DNA of 64,000 nucleotides, from positions 33,763 to 97,762 of the forward strand of contig NZ_JACIDX010000004.1 in NCBI RefSeq assembly GCF_014196525.1, read 5' to 3'. The DNA comes from Novosphingobium sediminicola (GTDB lineage: Bacteria > Pseudomonadota > Alphaproteobacteria > Sphingomonadales > Sphingomonadaceae). Both the position numbers and the translations under genes were made by a program. The notes below the pieces were generated by a model. It worked only from the letters and a program-made list of their open reading frames with translations. It did not search any database and was not told where the DNA came from. Of the stretch, positions 55,900-64,000 are shown in pieces; within the stretch, counting starts at the first letter, position 1, and every line of letters starts with the position of its first letter.

Positions 55900-56123
55900 G
55901 CCTCCGGCGGGCAAAGGGTCTCGACCCTTTGCAATCCCATGAATGGGGTGAGGCAGGTTGACAAGGTGGCGCCATGCCCGATGGGCATAAAGCCTGCGGC
56001 GCGGCAAACTCGCGCCAAAAGCGCCGCAGGCTTTAAATTCCCCGAAACCAAAGGCCGAACCCATAACGCAACGCCGACAGTATCGGGATTGCAAAGGGCC
56101 CCCGCCCTTTGCCCGCCGGAGGC
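55900..56123. repeat. Palindromic intergenic element, copy F
   Basis: A full element between crtI and the rpoBC promoter. The left short hairpin is GCAAAGGGT-CTCG-ACCCTTTGC, the right CAAAGGGC-CCCC-GCCCTTTG. The central stem is AAAGCCTGCGGCGC/GCGCCGCAGGCTTT (14 bp). The right half carries GACAGTATCGGGATTG, the inverted form of the box in the left half of copy E. The right end is 15 nt from the crtI stop; the left end is 20 nt from the rpoBC -35 box. Confidence 0.9.
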
Positions 56124-56138
56124 AAAAGCCCCAAACCC

Positions 56139-57620
56139 CTACCCCCGCAGATCCTCAATCATCAACCCGGCGGTTGCCTTCGCGCTGCCCACAACGCCGG
56201 GAATCCCCGCCCCCGGATGAGTCCCCGCGCCCACCAAATAGAGATTCGGGATCACATCATCGCGATTATGCCCTCGGAACCACGCGCTCTGCGTCAGGAT
56301 CGGTTCGAGGCTGAAGGCGCTGCCCATATATGCCGAGAGATCCACCTCGAAATCGGTGGGGGCATAGTGGAACTTGGTGGCCACCCGGTCATGGATATCG
56401 GGGATCAGGCGGCGGCCCACCTCGTCCAATATCCGCTTTTCCAGGATCGGCCCCACCTCGTCCCAATCCACCGCCAGCTTGCCGCGATGGGCCACCGGGA
56501 CCAGCGCATAGAAGGTGCTGCGCCCCTCCGGCGCCATGGACGGATCGGAAGCGGTGGGATGGTGCAGATAGATCGAGAAATCGCGCGGCAGCACGCCATT
56601 GTCGAAAATATCCTCCAGCAGCCCTTTATAACGCGGTCCGAACAGGATCATGTGGTGGGGGATATGGGGGAATTGCCCCTCCAGCCCGAAATGGACGACG
56701 AACAGGCTGGGCGACCAGCGTTTGCGCGCCAGCGACCGGGCATATTCCACCCCGCGCGGCGTATCGCCCAGCAGGTCGCGATAGGTATGCATCAGATCGC
56801 CATTGCTGGCCACCGCGTCGAATCTTTCGCGCCACCCGCTCTTGGTTTCGACCTCATGCGCGCGATTGCCAATCGTATGGATCTTGACCGCACCATCGCC
56901 CAGCCGCACCGTCCCGCCCAGCCGTTCAAACAGCGCAACCATGCCCGCCACCAGCCGATTGGTGCCGCCCCGCGCCCACCACACGCCGCCGTCCTTCTCC
57001 AGCTTGTGGATCAGCGCATAGATGCTGCTGGTGGCCATCGGATTGCCGCCCACCAGCAGCGTGTGGAAGGACAGCGCCTCACGCAGCTTTTCCGATTGAA
57101 CAAAACCGGCAACGCGCGAATAGACGCTGCGCCACGCCTGATGCTTCATCAGCGCCGGGGCCGCCTTGATCATGCTCTTGAAGTCAAGGAAGGGCACATG
57201 GCCCAGCTTGACATAGCCTTCGCGGTACACCTCGCCCGCGAAATCGAGGAATTGCTGATAGCCCGCCAGATCGCCCGGCGCCACGCGGTTGATCTCGCTG
57301 CGCAATTTGGCTTCGTCGTTGGAATAATCGAAATGGCTGCCATCGGTCCATTGCAGGCGATAAAAGGGCATCACCGGCATCAGATCAACATCGCCCGCCA
57401 TGTCCTGACCCGTCAGCGCCCACAGTTCCGACAGGCAGGACGGATCGGTGATCACCGTGGGGCCGGCGTCGAACGTATGCCCGTCACGCTCCCACACATA
57501 AGCGCGCCCGCCCGGACGCTCGCGCGCCTCGACCAGCGTCGTGGCAATTCCGGAGGATTGCAATCGGATGGCCAGAGCCAGTCCGCCGAATCCGGCGCCA
57601 ATCACACAGGCCTTTTTCAT
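56139..57620 (-). CDS. crtI: Phytoene desaturase CrtI
   Basis: 493 residues. MKKACVIGAGFGGLALAIRL carries the FAD-binding GxGxxG (8-13). ERPGGRAYVWERDGHTFDAGPTVITDP is the conserved second motif, and the C-terminal NLYLVGAGTHPGAGIPGVVGSAKATA is the bacterial CrtI signature. It converts phytoene to lycopene in four desaturations. GAGGAA precedes the ATG, which overlaps the crtY stop (ATGA). crtB and crtE are not in this window. Confidence 0.95.
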   Translation of the reverse strand: MKKACVIGAGFGGLALAIRLQSSGIATTLVEARERPGGRAYVWERDGHTFDAGPTVITDPSCLSELWALTGQDMAGDVDLMPVMPFYRLQWTDGSHFDYSNDEAKLRSEINRVAPGDLAGYQQFLDFAGEVYREGYVKLGHVPFLDFKSMIKAAPALMKHQAWRSVYSRVAGFVQSEKLREALSFHTLLVGGNPMATSSIYALIHKLEKDGGVWWARGGTNRLVAGMVALFERLGGTVRLGDGAVKIHTIGNRAHEVETKSGWRERFDAVASNGDLMHTYRDLLGDTPRGVEYARSLARKRWSPSLFVVHFGLEGQFPHIPHHMILFGPRYKGLLEDIFDNGVLPRDFSIYLHHPTASDPSMAPEGRSTFYALVPVAHRGKLAVDWDEVGPILEKRILDEVGRRLIPDIHDRVATKFHYAPTDFEVDLSAYMGSAFSLEPILTQSAWFRGHNRDDVIPNLYLVGAGTHPGAGIPGVVGSAKATAGLMIEDLRG

Positions 57621-58855
57621 GTTTCCTCGGTTTCCCCGGCAAAGGCCGGTATCGTGGTATCGTGCAAAAGGCGCCTGGGCGCCCCCAGATCGGCCAGCAC
57701 CCGCCCCCGCCCGGCCAGACAGGCCAGCGCCGCGATCAGCGGCACCGGCGGACGCCCGATCAGCAGGCGGAGCCGGTCCGCCCGGGTCGATTGCCCGGCA
57801 TAGAAACGTTCAATCAACCTGTCATTGAGGCGATAGAAGCGGGCGAAGACCCGGTACCGCTTGTCCGGCCGCGCCGCGCCAAACAGCATCCGCGCCAGCA
57901 GACGATAAAACCGCCCCGAGCGCCAATGGGCCCGCGCATAATTCTCCACCGCCCCGGCAATCGCCTCGCCCGACATATCGGGCAGATCGGCAATCATCAT
58001 CGCCACGCGCACCGCCGTCGGCAGCGAATAGCCCGTCAGCGGATGAAACAGCCCCGCCGCCACGCCAATCCGCGCCGCGCCATGCATGCCCTCGATCAGA
58101 GCATGGGGCTCACCATCGGCCACCACCGGCAACACGCCCTGCTCCTCGTCCAGCACCTCGGCAATGGTCCAGCTGCGGCTGCGGGCATAGGCCGCGATGC
58201 GTTCACGCAGGGCCGGAGCGTCAATGTCGGGCGTGTCGGAATAATAGGTGTCCTCGATGAACACCGTATCCTCCGAAAAGGGCAGGACATAGACAAAGCG
58301 GAACCCGTCAAATTGGGCGCGGTTGCCATCCATGATGATCGGCGAGGTGAGACCATGAGGCGCGCCGGTCCGCACCATCTGGCCCACGAATTTCTGCCAT
58401 CCGCCGCGCAGCCCCGGAAAAGCCGCCGCGCCGCGCGCATCGATCACCGCCCCGGCGCGAAACTGCCGCCCATCGGCCAATGTAAAGCCGCGCCGGTCAA
58501 AAGCCGTCACCGTCGCCCCGGTCAGGATCGAGCCGGCAGGCAAAGCCTCACGCAGGGCTGCATCAAAGCGGGCGCTGGAAATCGTGCGATAGGGATTGCC
58601 CAGATGGCGGCGATTGCCGGAAAAGCGCACGCTGTGGCTGTTCCATTTGCCCACCACCAAAGGTTTGAGCAACCAACGCGAGGCCACCGGAATATCACTG
58701 AGGAAAAAGGACCAGAGGTGTTGCCCTCCCAGCTTCTCCTCACGCTCAACCAACAGGATGCGCAAATCGGGCCGCCGCGCCGCCAGAGCCAGCGCTACCA
58801 GCCCGCCTGCCAATCCCCCCCCGAGGATGGCAATATCCGTGTCATTTCCCGCCAT
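57617..58855 (-). CDS. crtY: Lycopene beta-cyclase CrtY
   Basis: 412 residues with MAGNDTDIAILGGGLAGGLV (FAD motif), LGGQHLWSFFLSDIP and VDARGAAAFPGLRGGWQKFVGQMV, as in CrtY lycopene cyclases. YVLPFSEDTVFIEDTYYSDTPDID is the central conserved part. It makes beta-carotene from lycopene, the base of zeaxanthin and nostoxanthin in sphingomonads. It precedes crtI in the transcript. The upstream space holds a CGGGA-TCCCG partial palindrome at 58911-58926. Confidence 0.93.
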   Translation of the reverse strand: MAGNDTDIAILGGGLAGGLVALALAARRPDLRILLVEREEKLGGQHLWSFFLSDIPVASRWLLKPLVVGKWNSHSVRFSGNRRHLGNPYRTISSARFDAALREALPAGSILTGATVTAFDRRGFTLADGRQFRAGAVIDARGAAAFPGLRGGWQKFVGQMVRTGAPHGLTSPIIMDGNRAQFDGFRFVYVLPFSEDTVFIEDTYYSDTPDIDAPALRERIAAYARSRSWTIAEVLDEEQGVLPVVADGEPHALIEGMHGAARIGVAAGLFHPLTGYSLPTAVRVAMMIADLPDMSGEAIAGAVENYARAHWRSGRFYRLLARMLFGAARPDKRYRVFARFYRLNDRLIERFYAGQSTRADRLRLLIGRPPVPLIAALACLAGRGRVLADLGAPRRLLHDTTIPAFAGETEET

Positions 58856-59008
58856 GGGCCCAAGTCTATGTTAGCAACCGCTTTCCGGCAACCGACCATA
58901 CGGGCATATCCGGGAGAAATTTCCCGATGGCCGGACCAGCGCCAAAACCGCGCCCAAAACCGGGAGCGGGCGCTTGCCAAGGCCTTCGCCTTCGCATAAC
59001 CTGCCCTG

Positions 59009-59103
59009 CATATCCCCGGGGAGCCATGTGGCTGAGAGGTGGGCGTCACGCCCCACGACCCGCTGAACCTGAACCCGTTAATCCGGGCGTAGGGAGGGAA
59101 GCG
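59009..59103 (+). ncRNA. TPP riboswitch (THI element)
   Basis: Diagnostic THI-box blocks are present in order: GGGGAGCC, GGCTGAGA (CTGAGA 59032-59037), an accessory stem GTGGGCGTCACGCCCCAC, ACCCG, TGAACCTGAACCCGTTAATC and GCGTAGGGA (ends near 59095). The GGG-CCC and CCCG-CGGG pairings fit the aptamer. Downstream, TCTCCTG (59138-59144) is complementary to the Shine-Dalgarno CAGGAGA (59183-59189) of the next gene, and CCTCC (59133-59137) can pair with GGAGG of the aptamer 3' strand, giving a translation-level switch. Confidence 0.93.
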
Positions 59104-59193
59104 TCTGTCGGCCCGGTATGGTGCCCCCCGCTCCTCCTCTCCTGACGCCGCAGAACATGAAGGCGAGATAAAACGATAAAAACAGGAGAAGGT

Positions 59194-61475
<2,282 letters not shown>

Positions 61476-61497
61476 GGGGGCGTTTGGGATTAACGGA

Positions 61498-61536
61498 AGG
61501 GTCGGGGGCCGGGGTGGCTCTCGGTCCTTTTGTTTT
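61498..61536 (+). terminator. Terminator of the thiC transcript
   Basis: Thirteen pairs, including four G-U wobbles, join AGGGTCGGGGGCC (61498-61510) and GGCTCTCGGTCCT (61516-61528), followed by a TTTTGTTTT tract. The wobbles form only in plus-strand RNA, so this is strand-specific. Confidence 0.85.
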
Positions 61537-61611
61537 GCGGTTTTTAACAGGTTAAAGGGTGCTTCCTTGTGCCAAACACCCCCTTCCCTAAACCCGAAAA
61601 ATCGCGCAGCG

Positions 61612-62031
61612 ATGAAACCCATGCATAACCCCACCGCCGATCTTGCCATCCGCCTTGCCCGCGCAGAATTTAACCGCGCGCTGGAACAGGGCGATCTCAA
61701 TGCCATCACGCCTTTGCTGGCACCGAATGTGACGCTGATCACGGGGACGGACAGCGCGCTGCTGAACGGGCGCAAGGCGCAATTGCTGGCATGGAAGCGC
61801 GAGTTTTCCGCTCCGATTGCCCAGCGCACGACCTATCTGCGAACCACTGAGGCGATTACAATTAGCCAAATTGAACCAATCGCGATGGAGTATGGCGCAT
61901 GGCAGGGCATGGGCGCGAATGGCAAAATTCAGGCTTCGGGGACTTATGCGGCGAAGTGGCGCAATCTGGCGGCCAATGCCCCGCAACCGCGATGGGTGCT
62001 TGAAGCCGAGATTTTCGTCACGCTGACGTGA
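61612..62031 (+). CDS. NTF2-like (DUF4440/SnoaL-type) protein
   Basis: 139 residues, MKPMHNPTADLAIRLARAEF followed by LEQGDLNAITPLLAPNVTLITG, the NTF2-like cone fold, with YGAWQGMGANGKIQASGTYAAKWR as the later strands. These proteins range from enzymes to ligand-binding proteins, so no reaction can be assigned. The start is uncertain between 61612 and 61621; neither has a clear ribosome site. The gene is separated from thiC by the terminator. No signal peptide. Confidence 0.75.
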   Translation: MKPMHNPTADLAIRLARAEFNRALEQGDLNAITPLLAPNVTLITGTDSALLNGRKAQLLAWKREFSAPIAQRTTYLRTTEAITISQIEPIAMEYGAWQGMGANGKIQASGTYAAKWRNLAANAPQPRWVLEAEIFVTLT

Positions 62032-62143
62032 TCAACCGACCCGCAAGGGCTCTCAACCAACCCCGTCATAAAAATTCATAAAATTCGCCAATGTGGCCAT
62101 TTCATTCATGGATTTGTCAGACGCGCCCTGCCATATCGACCTC

Positions 62144-62192
62144 GCGGCCTAGCCGGCTCTTTTAGAAGAGGCTACCAACCCGGCTGGGCCGC
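62144..62192 (+). ncRNA. Candidate structured RNA in an intergenic region
   Basis: GCGGCCTAGCCGG (62144-62156) pairs with CCGGCTGGGCCGC (62180-62192), a 13-bp stem with one U-G wobble (62150-62186). Inside it CTCTT-TTAG-AAGAG (62157-62170) stacks as a second hairpin, leaving a 9-nt single strand GCTACCAAC. The wobble would be an A-C mismatch in the other strand, so the RNA is plus-strand. It lies between two convergent genes. I match it to no known family; it could be a small RNA or a terminator-like element. Confidence 0.5.
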
Positions 62193-62214
62193 AACTCTCC
62201 CCACAGACGCATAT

Positions 62215-62245
62215 GCAAAAAGAGCGGCCGGAATAATCCAGCCGC
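62215..62245 (-). terminator. Terminator of the small secreted protein gene
   Basis: On the minus strand GCGGCTGG pairs with CCGGCCGC (positions 62245-62224) with one wobble, followed by TCTTTTTG. It faces the 96-aa gene. Confidence 0.8.
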
Positions 62246-62308
62246 CCCTTTGTGCGTTTTCGGCACGTATCTCAGCATTCAGAACCGGCCCGATGACGGG
62301 CCCGGCCC

Positions 62309-62599
62309 TTACTGGCCTTCAACAACGTCCTTGTTGTCGAGGTGCTGAACTTCGTGCATGTCGAAGTTGACCGGAGCGCGGTTGAAAGTGCCCGACACGC
62401 CGTTCTTCGTCACCTTCAGTTCGAAAGGCACCTTGCCGTTATAGGCCGAGCCCTTGAGAACCTTGACGCCGTTCTGCACTTCCGAGGTGTAGGTGTAGGT
62501 CACGCCCTGGTAGGTGAAGCTCTGCTTGGGTGCTTCTTCAGCGAAAGCGACGGTGGGCAGAAGAGCGAAAGCGGCGGCAGCGATAACAGTCTTGATCAT
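62309..62599 (-). CDS. Small secreted protein (96 aa)
   Basis: 96 residues from MIKTVIAAAAFALLPTVAFA, a clear signal peptide, then EEAPKQSFTYQGVTYTYTSEV, GSAYNGKVPFELKVTKNGVSG and NRAPVNFDMHEVQH. It has no cysteines in the mature part. I do not recognise the domain; it looks like a sphingomonad periplasmic protein with beta strands. AGGGG lies before the ATG. The frame is open upstream to 62704 but without family character. A good terminator follows it. Confidence 0.75.
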   Translation of the reverse strand: MIKTVIAAAAFALLPTVAFAEEAPKQSFTYQGVTYTYTSEVQNGVKVLKGSAYNGKVPFELKVTKNGVSGTFNRAPVNFDMHEVQHLDNKDVVEGQ

Positions 62600-62978
62600 G
62601 GCAATATCCCCTATTTGGTTAGGAACAATTGCCTCGAAGCACCCTTTATGTTGTTGAATGCCGTTTAACGTGAATGGTGGGAATGTAGCAATTGCATTCA
62701 CCAACGATATAATTGCATTTTTTGCAATTTAGCCAAAGCTTACCGATGGAAAATCTCCACCTATCCCGTTAGAATTCGGCATATTTTCGCCAAATACCCG
62801 AGATTGCGGGCCTGAAATGCCCTATCGCCCCGCATCGACCTTGAATAGGAATGCATACAAGTTCGTCCCGCCCTATCCGGCGAAAAGTGCCAAAATCGCC
62901 CCGACATTCCTACGGCGAATCACGTCACGTGCATCACCAAGAAACCATTATGGAATGATGCGTCGCAACATAGAACCA
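62600..62978. other. Intergenic region upstream of the secreted protein gene
   Basis: 379 nt, less GC-rich than its surroundings, with no credible gene. AATTGCATT occurs twice 21 bp apart (62690-62698, 62711-62719), and AATTGCA/TGCAATT (62711-62729) forms a 7-bp inverted repeat. These lie 90-130 nt upstream of the minus-strand gene start and could be a regulator site. A plus-strand open frame that crosses this region and the next two genes is not considered real. Confidence 0.45.
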
Positions 62979-63419
62979 TTACCCACCCGGATTCCACCCC
63001 GGCGGCGCCAATTCGAACCCGTCAAAGGTAAATCCCGGCGCCACCGCGCAACTGACCAACGCCCAGCCATCACCCGCGCGCGCCGATTGCCAATGCCCGG
63101 TCGGGATCACCCCCTGCGGCGCCTCGCCATTCAACACATCGCCGCCCAGACGGATCCAACGCACCGGCCCCGCATCCCCGGCCGCCACGCCCAGATCCAG
63201 CGCCGACCCGCTATGCCACAGCCACACCTCGGTCGCATCGATCCGATGCCAGTGCGAGGTCTGCCCGGCCTCCAGCAGGAAATAGATCGTACTGACGCGC
63301 CCGCGATCCTCGCCTTCGCGCCACAATTCGACATACCATCCGCCTTCGGGGTGCGGCTGCATCCCCAATCGCTCGATAATCGCCACGGCCTGCGGATCAC
63401 GCCTTGCGCGTTCACTCAT
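62979..63419 (-). CDS. DUF985 cupin-like protein
   Basis: 146 residues of the DUF985 (cupin_5) family: GMQPHPEGGWYVELWRE, STIYFLLEAGQTSHWHRIDATEVWLWHSG and PQGVIPTGHWQSARAGDGWALVSCAVAPGFTFDGFEL. The SHWHR and E-W-H residues form the small-barrel site. The enzyme activity is not established for the family. The start overlaps the sugar kinase stop by 8 nt, so the two are translated together. Possible sugar-binding role inferred only from this neighbour. Confidence 0.9.
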   Translation of the reverse strand: MSERARRDPQAVAIIERLGMQPHPEGGWYVELWREGEDRGRVSTIYFLLEAGQTSHWHRIDATEVWLWHSGSALDLGVAAGDAGPVRWIRLGGDVLNGEAPQGVIPTGHWQSARAGDGWALVSCAVAPGFTFDGFELAPPGWNPGG

Positions 63420-64000
63420 GGCCCAAAGCCTCCCACATCTGCCGCACCGCCTCCGGGTGGCACAGGTCCGTGCCCGGCGACATTACCGCCGCCGTCCCCG
63501 CCGCCATGCCCCAGCGGAACGCGCCCGCCGCATCCTCGCCGCGCAAAAAGCCATGGACCATCCCGCCAACGAAACTGTCGCCCGCCCCGGTCGCGCTTTT
63601 CACCGGCACGTCCAGCGCGGGCCGCACGATCACCCCGCCCGCATGGGCCAGCACCGCGCCCTCATGCCCCATGGACACGGCCACATGCGCCGCCTTGCCG
63701 CTGCGCACCATCTCCATCGCCGCCTCGCCCACGGCCTGCGCATCGGTCAATTTGCGCCCGATCAGCGTTTCAAACTCGCCCTGACTGGGCTTGACCAGAT
63801 AGAGCCCGCCCTGTTCCAACGCAGCCGCCAGCGCCGGGCCAGACGTATCGACCACCACCCGCACATCGCGCCCGGCCAGAGCCGCCGCAACGCGCGCATA
63901 GAAATCCACCGGCACTCCGCGCGGCAAAGACCCGCTGGCCACCAGCCAGCCATGATCGAACCCCGCGACATGATCGAAGGCAGCCTGCCACTCGCCCTCG
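63412..64000 (-). CDS. PfkB family sugar kinase (1-phosphofructokinase-type), N-terminus outside window
   Basis: The visible 195 residues are the C-terminal part; the frame is open past the right edge. LVASGSLPRGVPVDFYARVAAAL and the catalytic SATGAGDSFVGGMVHG (GxGD) are PfkB signatures, and YLVKPSQGEFETLIGR is typical of the 1-phosphofructokinase/tagatose branch. It phosphorylates a sugar phosphate with ATP. The substrate cannot be fixed without the N-terminus. It overlaps the cupin gene by 8 nt. Confidence 0.88.
   Translation of the reverse strand, partial: EGEWQAAFDHVAGFDHGWLVASGSLPRGVPVDFYARVAAALAGRDVRVVVDTSGPALAAALEQGGLYLVKPSQGEFETLIGRKLTDAQAVGEAAMEMVRSGKAAHVAVSMGHEGAVLAHAGGVIVRPALDVPVKSATGAGDSFVGGMVHGFLRGEDAAGAFRWGMAAGTAAVMSPGTDLCHPEAVRQMWEALGHE

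Noticed and set aside
62817..63794. A 325-codon plus-strand frame over the cupin and kinase genes
   Set aside because: Arg/Pro-rich composition of a shadow frame; both genes beneath it are well supported.

Overview
The window is high-GC DNA that looks like a chromosome segment of a sphingomonad alphaproteobacterium, most likely Novosphingobium or a close relative. Supporting this are alphaproteobacterial or mitochondrial-type accessory proteins (COQ9, ubiquinol-cytochrome c chaperone, CHCC zinc finger, DUF1134, MidA/NDUFAF7 methyltransferase), a CrtI-CrtY carotenoid pair, two large TonB-dependent receptors and many small sphingomonad-type secreted proteins. Almost everything is core chromosome. 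I see no prophage, insertion sequence, integrase or CRISPR array.

Layout. 1-4.2 kb: the 3' part of a polysaccharide flippase, a periplasmic retropepsin-like protease and an Atm1-type ABC exporter. 4.2-8.2 kb: bamE, hslV, hslU and a DUF1737 gene on the minus strand; a cytochrome bc1 chaperone and a YceD/DUF177 gene on the plus strand. 8.2-12.4 kb (minus): ankyrin protein, COQ9, feoA, feoB and ssb, with a possible iron operator before feoA. 12.4-16.4 kb (plus): a tightly packed run SCO - YcgN - YgjP protease - unknown - ribD - ribE. 16.4-19 kb: aminotransferase, DUF1134 protein, tRNA-Ser(GCU). 19.3-34.5 kb: TonB receptor, nadB, ABC ATPase, glycosyltransferase, CHCC zinc finger, tldD, guaA, a ZnuD-like receptor with a Zur-like box, and an M20 peptidase. 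34.5-47 kb: gyrB, a short gene overlapping it, a proline-rich membrane protein, midA, lgt, glnD, gltX and nadE. 47-56 kb: rpoB and rpoC, not preceded by rplJ/rplL. 56-59 kb: crtY-crtI. 59-61.5 kb: a TPP riboswitch, an unknown membrane protein and thiC. 61.6-64 kb: an NTF2-like protein, a small secreted protein, a DUF985 cupin and the 3' part of a PfkB sugar kinase.

The most unusual feature is a family of six palindromic intergenic elements (A-F; five of about 145-230 bp and one of 44 bp) at 16.4, 37.5, 43.5, 45.0, 46.8 and 55.9 kb. A full element is two inverted half-units. Each half-unit has a terminal box GCCTCCGGCGGG, a short hairpin, a CAATCCCG box, a variable spacer and an inner arm AAAGCCTGCGGCGC that pairs with the other half. 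The short hairpin changes by paired substitutions between copies, so its base pairing appears to be conserved. The outer ends usually sit 8-20 nt beyond stop codons. I know of no named family that matches. Other leads are a TPP-switched membrane protein with a visible anti-Shine-Dalgarno platform, a Zur-like box, two small membrane-peptide genes (47 and 24 aa), a stem-loop covering a TonB-receptor ribosome site, and a strand-specific RNA fold at 62.15 kb.
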